DNA from: Arthrobacter sp. Alg241-R88
GTDB lineage: Bacteria; Actinomycetota; Actinomycetes; Actinomycetales; Micrococcaceae
Length of the DNA: 32,767 nucleotides
NCBI RefSeq assembly: GCF_900537115.1
Contig: NZ_UNRG01000001.1
Span: 1,013,331 to 1,046,097, forward strand
Direction of reading: 5' to 3'
The translations under genes were made by a program, and so were the position numbers. This document shows positions 1 through 7,171 of this stretch, piece after piece. Below the pieces are notes generated by a model, which had not been told where the DNA came from, searched no databases, and saw nothing but the letters and a program-made list of their open reading frames with translations. How positions within the stretch are numbered: the stretch's first letter is position 1; the number at the start of each line of letters is the position of its first letter.

Positions 1-427
1 GGTGGTCCTTGCCGCGGAAGAAGTGGTTGAAGCCCACCTCGTACAGGGTCGCAGCCCCGGCGTAGGTGGAGATGTGCCCGCCCACGCCGATGTTGGGCCG
101 CTGGGACCGGTGCACCATCACCGCGGCGTTCCACCGCATGTACGCCCGGTACCGGCGCTCGAACTCCTCGTTGCCCGGGAACTGCGCTTCCTGGTCCACC
201 GGGATGGTGTTCACGTAATCGGTGGTGGTCACCATCGGCACCCCGACGCTCTGCGCACCGGCACGCTGCAGCAGGCTCCGCATGATGTATTGGGCACGCT
301 CGGTACCCTGTTCCCTGATCAAAGAATCCAGGGACTCAACCCACTCGGCGGTCTCTTCCGGATCACGATCAGGCAGCTGGTTAGTCAACCCGCTGAGGAT
401 ATGGGAGGTATCTTCTCCTGCAGCCAC
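1..427 (-). CDS. aceE: Pyruvate dehydrogenase E1 component, N-terminal part (truncated by window edge)
   Basis: The first 142 residues of a homodimeric-type pyruvate dehydrogenase E1, the thiamine-diphosphate enzyme that decarboxylates pyruvate and passes the acetyl group to the E2 lipoyl domain. Seen: the start region [19 protein letters not shown], then [15 protein letters not shown], and further on [19 protein letters not shown], the conserved N-terminal ThDP-domain entry of AceE proteins. The reading frame runs off the left end of the window. Start chosen at GTG (427-425) because GAGAGG lies just upstream, and actinobacterial AceE proteins begin in the same way. It stands divergent to the DUF3052 gene across 424 bp that hold a perfect 16-bp palindrome. 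Family assignment is secure; the catalytic regions lie outside the window. Confidence 0.93.
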   Translation of the reverse strand, partial: MAAGEDTSHILSGLTNQLPDRDPEETAEWVESLDSLIREQGTERAQYIMRSLLQRAGAQSVGVPMVTTTDYVNTIPVDQEAQFPGNEEFERRYRAYMRWNAAVMVHRSQRPNIGVGGHISTYAGAATLYEVGFNHFFRGKDH

Positions 428-851
428 GTCCAACCTCTCTTTGCGCGCATTGATGGCGCACTCAGGCCGGGCAGGGTGACCGCCCGGCGTATATACGCCG
501 TGTGCGACGTATCGGTTACAACAGCCCGGTCATGTGTGCCGGGCAGGGTCCTAGCATTCCTACGTCTGCATTGGAGTTACAGGGTTGTTGCCCCGCAGGC
601 ATAGTTGTCACCTGCCACTCTAACTCTGTCCGCAACACGATGCGTAGCCGCGGCTTGGACGGCTCTGTTGTATTTCGCCGTCATACTGGTTGTGTGACGA
701 AAAGCCGCTGCGGGCGGGCTGGCCACACTGGTGTGACGCAGAATATGCGCCATCCCGGGGCGCCAGCTTGAAGCGCAGGCACAAAGGGTGTTGGCTTGGG
801 AGTAATGGAAATCACTATGCGCACTGCATATATGAGGCATTGGAGGAACAC
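428..851. promoter_or_regulatory. 424-bp divergent intergenic region between aceE and the DUF3052 gene
   Basis: No convincing conserved gene. It holds the perfect palindrome CGGCGTATATACGCCG (485-500), an inverted repeat GCCCGG-N9-CCGGGC (524-544) and, at the right end, a 16-codon open frame (805-855) whose TGA overlaps the GTG start of the DUF3052 gene. Promoters for both flanking genes must lie here, but I cannot place them with confidence. TATATA inside the palindrome could be a -10 for aceE, about 58 nt before its start. Longer open frames across this stretch have no recognisable protein content. Confidence 0.5.
485..500. promoter_or_regulatory. Perfect 16-bp palindrome upstream of aceE, candidate operator
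   Basis: CGGCGTATATACGCCG is its own reverse complement over all 16 bases, with an A/T core and G/C arms. It sits 58 bp before the aceE GTG. Position and symmetry suit a dimeric repressor or activator site overlapping a -10 (TATATA). The binding protein is unknown; it does not match the operators I can recall for PdhR. Confidence 0.45.
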
Positions 852-1271
852 GTGAGCGAGGCCGACGCCGCCACTTCGGTAAATGTGGCGGAAAAATTGG
901 GTTTCAAGAACGGGGATCTGATTCAGGAGTTCGGTTACGACGACGACGTCGATTTCGACTTACGTGACGATATTGAAGACCTCACGGGCTCTGAGCTGTT
1001 GGATGAGGACGACCACGAAGTGGCGGATGCCGTCATCTTCTGGTGGCGCGACGGCGACGGCGACCTGGTGGACAGCCTCATGGATTCGTTGACCACCCTC
1101 AGCGAAAACGGAGTTGTCTGGGTCCTCACTCCGAAGTCCGGCAGGGCCGGATATGTTTCGCCGGCTGACATCCAGGAAGCTGCACCGACCGCCGGCCTGC
1201 ACGTCACAACCTCGGCAGGCGTGTCCAAGGACTGGAGTGCAGCCCGCCTGGTGATGAGGAAAAACAAGTGA
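852..1271 (+). CDS. DUF3052 family protein
   Basis: A 139-residue acidic protein of the actinobacterial DUF3052 family; I know of no established biochemical function. Seen: AEKLGFKNGDLIQEFGYDDD near the N-terminus, then a very acidic stretch, a VADAVIFWWRDGDGDLVD core and the VWVLTPKSGRAGYVSPADI segment typical of the family. GTG at 852 is chosen over the longer open frame because GGAGGA (842-847) sits at the right distance and family members start SEAD(A)A. The stop overlaps the next start (GTGA, 1268-1271), so it is probably translationally coupled to the peroxiredoxin gene. This gene pair is common beside aceE in actinobacteria, as here. Confidence 0.9.
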   Translation: MSEADAATSVNVAEKLGFKNGDLIQEFGYDDDVDFDLRDDIEDLTGSELLDEDDHEVADAVIFWWRDGDGDLVDSLMDSLTTLSENGVVWVLTPKSGRAGYVSPADIQEAAPTAGLHVTTSAGVSKDWSAARLVMRKNK

Positions 1272-1762
1272 CGGCAGCGCTTGACGCTGCTTCCGTAGTT
1301 GTGCCCGCGATTGGCGGGCCGGCACCTGACTTCGAACTCAGCAACCAGTTCGGCGAACCCGTCCAGTTGTCAGCCCTTCGAGGCCAGAACGTAGTCCTGG
1401 TGTTTTATCCGTTCGCTTTTTCCGGCATTTGCACCGGGGAACTCTGCGAGATACGCGACAACCTTGCGATGTTCGAGGATGCGAATGCCACGGTCCTGGC
1501 GATCTCCGTCGACAGCAAGTTCAGCCTGCGCGCCTACGCCGCGCAGGAAGGCTACAGCTTCGACCTTCTGGCCGACTTCTGGCCCCACGGTGGCGTGGCC
1601 AGCGCCTACGGCGTCTTCGATGCGGACAGCGGCATGGCGAAGCGCGGCACATTCATCATCGACGCCGCCGGAACTGTCCGCTATTCGGTGGTGAACCCGC
1701 GCGGCCAGGCCCGGGACCTTCAGGAATACCGCGCCGCATTGGCCGGCCTGGGGCAGGCCTGA
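1268..1762 (+). CDS. ahpE: Peroxiredoxin, AhpE/Bcp-like
   Basis: A 164-residue thioredoxin-fold peroxidase that reduces peroxides through a cysteine sulfenic acid. Seen: APDFELSNQFGEPVQLSALRG at the N-terminus, the active-site loop YPFAFSGICTGELC with peroxidatic Cys55 (PxxxT/SxxC pattern), and DFWPHGGVASAYGVF and KRGTFIIDAAGTVRYSV downstream, closely resembling mycobacterial AhpE. A second cysteine, Cys60, makes a C-X4-C arrangement as in PrxQ/Bcp enzymes, whereas AhpE works with one essential cysteine. Cytoplasmic; no signal peptide. The start is the GTG overlapping the stop of the DUF3052 gene. The AhpE subgroup call is from sequence resemblance; the reductant is not predictable. Confidence 0.9.
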   Translation: MTAALDAASVVVPAIGGPAPDFELSNQFGEPVQLSALRGQNVVLVFYPFAFSGICTGELCEIRDNLAMFEDANATVLAISVDSKFSLRAYAAQEGYSFDLLADFWPHGGVASAYGVFDADSGMAKRGTFIIDAAGTVRYSVVNPRGQARDLQEYRAALAGLGQA

Positions 1763-1768
1763 CCGGCC

Positions 1769-2689
1769 ATGGAACAGCGGGGGGCGGGTGTAGGCCTGAC
1801 AGGCTTCGCCAGCATGCCGCCCGTCAAGGCAACGCGTCCTTCCGCTGAGGAGCTCGAGGTCCTGCTGCGGATTCGCGCGGTTCTCGCAGGCAACCCCTTT
1901 GCCCTGCTGACTGGCGCCGGGCTGAGTACCGATTCGGGCATTCCGGACTACCGCGGACCGGGTTCGCCGCCGCGTTCCCCCATGACATACCAGGAGTTCA
2001 TCAAGGACGAGGCCAACCGTCAGCGCTACTGGGCACGAAACCATATCGGCTGGTCACATCTTCGGCACGCTGATCCCAACCAGGGCCACCACGCGGCCGC
2101 CGAACTCGAGCGGCGCGGCTACCTCACCGGCTTGATTACCCAAAACGTTGACCGGCTCCACGAAGACGCCGGAAGTACCAATGTGGTTGACCTGCATGGC
2201 AGGTATGACCAGGTGGTTTGCCTCCAGTGCCGCCGTACCTACTCCCGGCGCCTGCTTGCGGGAGTGCTTGAGGAGCTGAATCCGGACTTCCTGTCACGCG
2301 CCGCGGAATCGGGTCTTGTGGAGATAGCGCCGGATGCAGACGCCACCGTCGAGGACCAGGCGCTGATCAGCAGCTTCGTGGTGGCGGTCTGCCCTGCATG
2401 CGGCGGAACGCTGAAGCCCGACTTTGTGTACTTCGGCGAGAATGTGCCCAAAGAGCGCGTTGAACGCTCCTACCGGATGGTTGACGATGCCGGTGCGCTG
2501 GTAGTGGCCGGATCATCACTGACAGTGATGAGTGGCTTGCGCTTCGTAAGGCACGCCGCCAAGGACGGGAAGCCGGTGATCATCATCAACCGGGGGGAGA
2601 CCCGCGGCGATGACAAGGCAACCATAAAGCTGGACGCGGGCGTCAGCGAATCGCTGACCTGGCTCGCCGCCGAGCTCCCGCCCCTGTAG
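1769..2689 (+). CDS. NAD-dependent protein deacylase, Sir2 family (class II, SIRT4-like)
   Basis: A 306-residue sirtuin that removes acyl groups from lysine using NAD+. Seen: GAGLSTDSGIPDYRG (residues 49-63, NAD binding), QNVDRLH (125-131), catalytic His143 in DLHGRYD, and a zinc site of two CxxC pairs, Cys151/154 and Cys208/211. The stretch FIKDEANRQRYWARNHIGW is characteristic of SIRT4-type class II sirtuins rather than CobB. It follows the peroxiredoxin by 6 bp, so it may share its transcript. The start is uncertain: ATG 1769 and ATG 1814 are both in frame and neither has a strong ribosome-binding site; the conserved fold begins near residue 25. All catalytic and zinc residues are present, so it should be active; the acyl specificity is unknown. 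Confidence 0.92.
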   Translation: MEQRGAGVGLTGFASMPPVKATRPSAEELEVLLRIRAVLAGNPFALLTGAGLSTDSGIPDYRGPGSPPRSPMTYQEFIKDEANRQRYWARNHIGWSHLRHADPNQGHHAAAELERRGYLTGLITQNVDRLHEDAGSTNVVDLHGRYDQVVCLQCRRTYSRRLLAGVLEELNPDFLSRAAESGLVEIAPDADATVEDQALISSFVVAVCPACGGTLKPDFVYFGENVPKERVERSYRMVDDAGALVVAGSSLTVMSGLRFVRHAAKDGKPVIIINRGETRGDDKATIKLDAGVSESLTWLAAELPPL

Positions 2690-2743
2690 GGGGCGTTCAG
2701 GGGCGCGGGCCGCACCGATTCGCGTTTCGCGGCCTGCGTCGGG

Positions 2744-2749
2744 TAGAGT
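2744..2749 (+). promoter_or_regulatory. Putative -10 element of the tRNA-Val promoter
   Basis: TAGAGT fits the actinobacterial -10 pattern and lies 45 bp before the mature 5' end of the tRNA, which allows a short processed leader. No good -35 is visible. Confidence 0.4.
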
Positions 2750-2794
2750 CTATGTTCGTTGGTTGCGGCGCTGAAGCGCCGGATTCAGCACCAT

Positions 2795-2867
2795 GGGTCT
2801 TTAGCTCAGCTGGTAGAGCGCCACGTTTACACCGTGGATGTCATCGGTTCGATCCCGGTAGGACCCA
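2795..2867 (+). tRNA. tRNA-Val (anticodon TAC)
   Basis: A full cloverleaf can be folded by eye. The acceptor is GGGTCTT with AGGACCC (one G-T pair), the D arm GCTC/GAGC, the anticodon stem CCACG/CGTGG closing the loop TTTACAC (anticodon TAC, reading GTA/GTG valine codons), and the T arm ATCGG-TTCGATC-CCGGT. The discriminator is A2867. CCA is not encoded (CAA follows). A strong terminator follows at once, so this is a single-tRNA transcript. Confidence 0.95.
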
Positions 2868-2872
2868 CAAGG

Positions 2873-2919
2873 AAACCCTGTAGTTTTCGCCGTATTGGCG
2901 GAAACTGCAGGGTTTTTTC
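2873..2919 (+). terminator. Rho-independent terminator of tRNA-Val
   Basis: AAACCCTGTAGTTTTCGCC pairs with GGCGGAAACTGCAGGGTTT around the short loop GTATT, with a few mismatches, and ends in a run of six T. It starts 5 bp after the tRNA. Confidence 0.9.
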
Positions 2920-2960
2920 GTTTGCGGCCCAATGTCAGTGCCCCGCCGTAGTTTGCAGGC

Positions 2961-3250
2961 ATGGAACACGTGATGGTGCGGACGGGAAGCAACGGAATGC
3001 CGACGGCGGTAGTGACCAACGGCAGGGAATGGACTGTGGGTGCGGAACCAGTCCGGTGGTTTGAGCGGGTCAACTGGTGGGAAGTCAACCGCAGGATGCC
3101 CAAAGGCCTCAGCCGGGTGGACGTCGAGGTCCTGCAGGTCCAGGTGAGGCTCGGAGGAACAGCGGCTCCGCGCTGACCACCATGCTGCTGGAGAGGGACG
3201 GCATGGGCGGTGGATGGCGCCTGCGCGAAGCAGTCGCGGACGCGGCCTGA
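2961..3250 (+). pseudogene. Small conserved-looking protein gene, apparently frameshifted (DUF6504-like)
   Basis: The intact frame from ATG 2961 gives 71 residues and stops at 3176. It includes EWTVGAEPVRWFERVNWWEV and LSRVDVEVLQVQVRLGG, a tryptophan-rich pattern resembling small actinobacterial DUF6504-type proteins (a tentative match from memory). The next frame stays open across this stop and reads NSGSALTTMLLERDG, then GGGWRLREAVADAA, ending at TGA 3250, which looks like the natural C-terminus of such a protein. A single-base slip near 3150-3165 would join the two. It may be a real mutation, a sequencing error or simply a shorter protein. Function unknown. The start is not fixed by a clear ribosome-binding site. 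Confidence 0.5.
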
Positions 3251-3284
3251 TGCGCGCTCTTGGGTGTATCAGGGCATTGGAAAA

Positions 3285-3323
3285 CCCTCCACCGCGACTA
3301 TTGGGGGATGCCGCGGTGGAGGG
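3285..3323. terminator. Strong hairpin, possible terminator
   Basis: CCCTCCACCGCG (3285-3296) pairs perfectly with CGCGGTGGAGGG (3312-3323) around a 15-nt loop. There is no T run on the plus strand; on the minus strand it is followed by TTTT. It separates the small gene from the IclR promoter. Confidence 0.55.
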
Positions 3324-3430
3324 CCTGTGACGAATATACCGTGAACTTCCCGAAACAAGAAGTTGTCCGCACTGTGTGTCGGCTCACTCGGGTTGCTTTC
3401 CAGTGCCGAACTCAATGAGGCCCCAGCCAT

Positions 3431-3436
3431 TAGAAT
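3431..3436 (+). promoter_or_regulatory. Putative -10 of the iclR-family gene
   Basis: TAGAAT, 7 bp before the inverted repeat at 3443-3460 and 61 bp before the ATG. The predicted start of transcription falls in the operator. Confidence 0.5.
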
Positions 3437-3442
3437 GGTTGG

Positions 3443-3460
3443 TGTTCAGCTGGATGAACA
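3443..3460. promoter_or_regulatory. Inverted repeat TGTTCA-N6-TGAACA, candidate IclR autoregulatory operator
   Basis: Perfect 6-bp arms (3443-3448 and 3455-3460) just downstream of TAGAAT and 36 bp before the regulator gene. The same TGTTCA half-site recurs in front of the MFS gene and in the 7170-7196 divergent promoter. PobR/PcaU-type IclR proteins bind GTTCG-like half-sites, so the match is plausible. Confidence 0.55.
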
Positions 3461-3496
3461 GCACAATCCAGCGCAGGCGCCTACATAAGGAGAATC

Positions 3497-4294
3497 ATGG
3501 CCGATTCCCGCACCCCCCGAACCGCCGACGGCCTGGGAAGCGCTTCGCCGGCGCCCGCCGTCACCCGGGCAGCCGCTGTATTGGATGCCCTTGCCGCCTC
3601 GGCAGCCGGAAGGCTGACCCTAAGCGACCTGGCCCGCGAACTCGGCATTCCCAAGTCATCCACGTCCAACCTGCTTTTGGCGCTGGAAGAGGCACGCCTC
3701 ATCAGCAGGCAAGGAGCTGAATTCACCCTCGGCCGCAAACTGGTGGAACTCGGCGCCGCCTATCTCAGCCGCCTGGACGAAGTGCAGGAGTTTTACCGGT
3801 ACTGCGAGCAGGCTCCCACGCTGTCCGGGGAGACGGTCCGGATCGCCATGCTGGATGGAACCAACGTCATCTACCTCGCGCGGTATGAGGGGCATCCCGC
3901 CGTCCGCCTGACCTCCAACATCGGTGACAAGATGCCGGTTTCCCTGTGCGCGGTAGGAAAGGCGCTGATCGCCCGGCTGCACGATCATGACATCGACGAC
4001 ATGTTCCCCGACGACGCGCAATTGCCCGTCCTGACGCCGAAGTCGCTGCGCACCGGTGCAGAGCTGAAAGCCCAGCTCCACACGATCCGGGAGCAGGGCT
4101 ACGCGTTCGAGGACGAAGAATCCACTACCGGCGTGGTGTGCCTTGCCGTGTCCGTTCCTACCCGGGGTGCGCACGGCCCCAGCCTGGGACTTTCGGTGAC
4201 TGCACTGAAGGCCACCTACACGGAGGAGCAGGGTTCGCAGATGGTCAAGGAACTCCGTGAGCTCGCGCGTTCCCTTGGCAACCCCATGGGGTGA
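3497..4294 (+). CDS. IclR family transcriptional regulator
   Basis: A 265-residue regulator with an N-terminal winged helix-turn-helix (about residues 22-80; TLSDLARELGIPKSSTSNLL is the recognition region) and a C-terminal IclR effector domain. Landmarks of the latter are GKALIARL, TTGVVCLAVSVPTR and LGLSVTALK. The effector domain binds small metabolites and controls tetramer/DNA binding. ATG 3497 has AAGGAG 5 nt upstream. The MFS transporter gene follows in the same direction after 158 bp with its own promoter. The shared half-sites with the transporter and with the hydroxyacid dehydrogenase promoter region suggest it controls uptake and oxidation of a hydroxy acid; the effector itself is not predictable. 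Confidence 0.92.
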   Translation: MADSRTPRTADGLGSASPAPAVTRAAAVLDALAASAAGRLTLSDLARELGIPKSSTSNLLLALEEARLISRQGAEFTLGRKLVELGAAYLSRLDEVQEFYRYCEQAPTLSGETVRIAMLDGTNVIYLARYEGHPAVRLTSNIGDKMPVSLCAVGKALIARLHDHDIDDMFPDDAQLPVLTPKSLRTGAELKAQLHTIREQGYAFEDEESTTGVVCLAVSVPTRGAHGPSLGLSVTALKATYTEEQGSQMVKELRELARSLGNPMG

Positions 4295-4349
4295 AAGGGC
4301 AGGAACCGCGGCCGGCTCAACAAAATAAATGTTCGGCACCCTTGCCGGC

Positions 4350-4381
4350 TGTTCAACTTGCTGTACGCTGTTCAATACAGT
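4350..4381 (+). promoter_or_regulatory. MFS promoter with two TGTTCAA half-sites 19 bp apart
   Basis: TGTTCAA occurs at 4350-4356 and 4369-4375, the second abutting a possible -10, TACAGT (4376-4381). The first overlaps the -35 position (TTCAAC). The same 19-bp spacing of TTCA-type half-sites is found at 7172-7196, pointing to one regulator, most simply the adjacent IclR protein. Confidence 0.5.
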
Positions 4382-4452
4382 GACCAGCACGGCTCGTGCC
4401 GCCACTGACCCACCAGGCCAACGGGGGCCTGGCGTGTGATGAGGGAGTTCTT

Positions 4453-5799
4453 GTGACAACTCGTACTAATGCACCGCAGGCCGAGGACGGCGCCGTCGTT
4501 GAACCGGACCAGCTGCGAAGGGCAACTCTTGCCAGTTCCGTAGGTTCCGCCTTGGAATACTACGACTTCTACATTTATGGCCTCGCCTCAGCGCTGATCT
4601 TCGGGCCGCTGTTCTTTGCCCCGCTGGGTGAGAGCGGTGCCGTCATCGCTTCCTTTGCCACGTACGGAGTCGGCTTTGCCGCCCGTCCCTTCGGCGGGGT
4701 GGTTTTCGGCTACATCGGGGACAGGTTTGGACGCAAGATGGTCCTCATCCTCACCATCGGCTTGATGGGCATGGCCAGCTTCGCGATCGGGCTGCTGCCC
4801 ACGTTTGAGCAGGCCGGTATGCTGGGTGCCGTCCTCCTGGTGGCCCTGCGCATCATCCAGGGGCTGGGCGCCGGTGCAGAGCAGGCGGGTGCAACCACCC
4901 TCATCTCGGAAGTCGCGCCGCGCCGCCGTCGTGGATTCTTTGCTTCCCTGCCGTTCGTCGGCATCCAGCTCGGTACCCTCCTCGGCGCCGGCACCTTCGC
5001 GCTGATGGCGCTGGCCGATAAGTCCGTCCTGCAGGGCTGGCTGTGGCGGGTGCCGTTCCTGGCCAGCTTTATCCTGATCGTTGTTGCCGTCTTTATCCGG
5101 CTCCGGCTGAAAGAGACTCCGGTCTTCCAGGAGCTCGAGAAGCACAAGGCTGTCGTGAAGAACCCGGTAGGCCAGATCTGGAAGCACTCCAAAAAGAGTG
5201 TGCTGGTGGGAATCGGCCTGCGGATGGGCGAAAACGGCAATTCCTCCATCTACTCAGCCCTTTTGGTGTCCTTCATCAGCATGCCTGCAGGCGTCTTCGC
5301 CGGCGACAAGTTCATCGGCCCCACCGGCCTGCTGATTGCCGCCGCATTCGCAGCAGTCATGGTGGTCACCTTCGGTGCACTGTCTGACCGGTTTGGCCGC
5401 GTCCCGGTCTACCGGTACGGCGCGCTGTTCCAGGCTGTCATCGCCCTTCCGGCGTTCTACCTGGTGACCCTTGGCAACGTCACGCTGGTGTGGGTGGTCA
5501 TGGTGGTGGGCATCGCCCTTGGTGTGCAGTCGATGCTTGGCCCCCAGTGCGCGATGCTGCCCGAACTTTTCGGATCCCAGCACCGGTTCACGGGCGTTGC
5601 ACTGAGCCGCGAACTCTCGGCAGTCCTCGCCGGTGGCTTTGCCCCGATGATCGGCGTCGCCCTTCTCGCCGCCACCAACCACTCCTGGCTCGTTCCGGCC
5701 ATCTATTCGCTGGTCCTGGCATCCATCTCCTTCTTCACCACCTTCTTCACTCCCGAAACCCGGGGCAGGGACCTGGTCCTGGTGGAGGACGCAAGGTAG
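4453..5799 (+). CDS. MFS transporter, metabolite:H+ symporter (MHS) type
   Basis: A 448-residue inner-membrane protein with about 12 hydrophobic segments. Seen: SALEYYDFYIYG at the first helix, equivalent to the EWYDF motif of the MHS group (ShiA, ProP, KgtP, CitA); the loop 2-3 motif GDRFGRKMVL; RIIQGLGAGAEQAGA in helix 4; and a second DRFGR motif (DRFGRVPVYRYG) in the middle. These carriers import organic acids or zwitterions with protons. GTG 4453 is chosen because GAGGGAG (4441-4447) precedes it; an upstream GTG at 4396 is in frame but overlaps the promoter. The context (IclR, dehydrogenases of hydroxy and sugar acids) suggests a sugar-acid or hydroxyacid substrate. The exact substrate is unknown. 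Confidence 0.9.
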   Translation: MTTRTNAPQAEDGAVVEPDQLRRATLASSVGSALEYYDFYIYGLASALIFGPLFFAPLGESGAVIASFATYGVGFAARPFGGVVFGYIGDRFGRKMVLILTIGLMGMASFAIGLLPTFEQAGMLGAVLLVALRIIQGLGAGAEQAGATTLISEVAPRRRRGFFASLPFVGIQLGTLLGAGTFALMALADKSVLQGWLWRVPFLASFILIVVAVFIRLRLKETPVFQELEKHKAVVKNPVGQIWKHSKKSVLVGIGLRMGENGNSSIYSALLVSFISMPAGVFAGDKFIGPTGLLIAAAFAAVMVVTFGALSDRFGRVPVYRYGALFQAVIALPAFYLVTLGNVTLVWVVMVVGIALGVQSMLGPQCAMLPELFGSQHRFTGVALSRELSAVLAGGFAPMIGVALLAATNHSWLVPAIYSLVLASISFFTTFFTPETRGRDLVLVEDAR

Positions 5800-5815
5800 C
5801 CCGACAGCTCCAGGC

Positions 5816-5849
5816 GAGGGCCGCTTTCCCTGATGGGGAAGCGGCCCTC
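5816..5849 (+). terminator. Terminator-like hairpin after the MFS gene
   Basis: GAGGGCCGCTTTCCC pairs with GGGGAAGCGGCCCTC around TGAT, near-perfect over 15 bp, 16 bp after the stop codon. The T tail is weak (CCCTT). Confidence 0.75.
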
Positions 5850-5852
5850 CCT

Positions 5853-5884
5853 TATGCACTGGGGCGGCTATGCACTGGGGCGGC
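5853..5884 (+). repeat. Two tandem copies of a 16-bp unit
   Basis: TATGCACTGGGGCGGC occurs twice head to tail, at 5853-5868 and 5869-5884, identical. It lies in the 305-bp region (5800-6104) between convergent genes. That region otherwise holds only the two terminators and no recognisable gene. Probably a local duplication. Confidence 0.8.
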
Positions 5885-6009
5885 GAAAAGGGTGGCGAAA
5901 GGGCGGCGGGCATCGTGTAGTGGGCAGCGGCAGGGGCTGCGAACAGCAGAGAGCAGCAGACCCGGGCATACCGTGGGTGCGCGGCCCGAACCTGGTGCTG
6001 CATGCGAAA

Positions 6010-6050
6010 GGCCCCGGCTGGTTCCTCCTGGAGAGGAGCCAGCCGGGGCC
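6010..6050 (-). terminator. Terminator of the D-2-hydroxyacid dehydrogenase gene
   Basis: GGCCCCGGCTGG pairs perfectly with CCAGCCGGGGCC, extended by partial pairing inside. On the minus strand it is followed by TTTC. It lies 55 bp after the stop of the minus-strand dehydrogenase gene. Confidence 0.75.
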
Positions 6051-6104
6051 TTGCGTTGTGTGTCCGACGCCAACGGGGGAGGCTGTCGGGGCGGGAGCGG
6101 CTGT

Positions 6105-7169
6105 TTAGTAGAAGTGGACGGTGTCCACGAGGTGGGGCAGCTCGCCGCCGTCAAGGAAGATGCGGAGGTTGCTGCAGAACCGTTCCGTGATCAGGCGGTT
6201 CTCTGCTGCACTCAAGGCGGAGGTGTGCGGCGACACCAACACCTTGGGGTGGCTCCAGAGCGGGCTGTCCTGCGGGAGCGGTTCGACCGCAAAGACGTCA
6301 AGGCAGGCGTAAGAGACCTGGCCATTGTCCAGGGCCTCGAGCAGCGCTTCCTCGTCCACCACTGTTCCCCTTCCCACGTTGACGAAAACAGTGCCGGGCT
6401 TCATGGCCGAAAAGACGTCCCGGTTGAAGAGCCGTTCCGTGTAAGGGGTGCCGGGCAAGGTGTTGACCACGGCGTCTGCGGTGGCAAGGAGGGCCGCGAG
6501 GCCGTCATTGTCCGAAACCTGTTCAATCCCCTCCAGCGGTGCCACCGTGCGCTTGGTCCCGCTGACCTTCATGCCGAGGGCCCGGGCCAGGCGGGCCGTC
6601 TCAAGTCCGATTTCGCCCAGCCCGGAAATGACCAGTTGGGAACCGCTGACCAGCCGCGTGGGGGTCCTTAGCTCGGGCCAGACTTTGGCCTCCTGGTCCC
6701 TCACGAGCTCGGCGGTTCGTTTGAAGCCGTTAAGGATCCCCAGGGTGGCGAACTCGGCCAGGGGAAGGGCATGGACTCCTGCGGAAGTTGTTACCTTGAA
6801 CTTCTGCAGCGTTTCCTGGTCCAGCCCGGAGGCTTTTACGGCTCCGCCGGCTCCGGCTGCCATGGCGTGGACCCACTGGAGGTGCGGGTTGTCTGCCGCG
6901 ATGCGGGCGAGGCCGGCCGGGCCTTCGTTGGGGATGCCGTACAGGACCTGGGCTTTGTTGAGCATGTCCCAGTACCGTTCCTCCTGCTGGGGGGAGCGTT
7001 TGAAGGCGGGGTCGCCGGCATGGTCGGCCGGGTACCGCTCCGGAGGGAGTAGCTGGGGGTCGTAAAGAACGGTGACGGACGGGTCGACAGCGCGTATGCG
7101 CTCGACGAGCTCCTCTTCGAGGGGGACGGCAATGGCCACGGTAATGGGAGAGGTCATGGTGTCCATCAT
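6105..7169 (-). CDS. D-2-hydroxyacid dehydrogenase family protein
   Basis: A 354-residue member of the NAD(P)-dependent 2-hydroxyacid dehydrogenase family, which reduces 2-keto acids or oxidises D-2-hydroxy acids. Seen: Rossmann motif GLGEIG (residues 183-188), then after the second strand SGTKRT, whose basic residues favour NADP(H) as in glyoxylate/ketogluconate reductases. The catalytic triad is present: Arg in NVGRGTVVDEEALL, Glu in FAVEPLP, His in SPHTSA. ATG 7169 gives the longest frame. ATG 7157 (MTSPITVAI) is at least as likely, since TATGAT at 7170-7165 could be a -10 for a leaderless message. It is divergent from the beta-hydroxyacid dehydrogenase operon and shares its operator region. 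The substrate could be a ketogluconate, glyoxylate or hydroxypyruvate. Confidence 0.9.
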   Translation of the reverse strand: MMDTMTSPITVAIAVPLEEELVERIRAVDPSVTVLYDPQLLPPERYPADHAGDPAFKRSPQQEERYWDMLNKAQVLYGIPNEGPAGLARIAADNPHLQWVHAMAAGAGGAVKASGLDQETLQKFKVTTSAGVHALPLAEFATLGILNGFKRTAELVRDQEAKVWPELRTPTRLVSGSQLVISGLGEIGLETARLARALGMKVSGTKRTVAPLEGIEQVSDNDGLAALLATADAVVNTLPGTPYTERLFNRDVFSAMKPGTVFVNVGRGTVVDEEALLEALDNGQVSYACLDVFAVEPLPQDSPLWSHPKVLVSPHTSALSAAENRLITERFCSNLRIFLDGGELPHLVDTVHFY

Positions 7170-7171
7170 AC

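Noticed and set aside
2759..3064. Open frame across tRNA-Val and its terminator
   Set aside because: It overlaps a clear tRNA and hairpin and has no protein signature.
5853..5884. Start of a CRISPR or larger tandem array
   Set aside because: Only two adjacent 16-bp units with no spacers and no cas genes.
5490..6671. A 393-residue plus-strand frame spanning the MFS 3' end and the hydroxyacid dehydrogenase
   Set aside because: It crosses two terminators and two well-supported genes on other frames; composition is Arg/Gly-rich noise.
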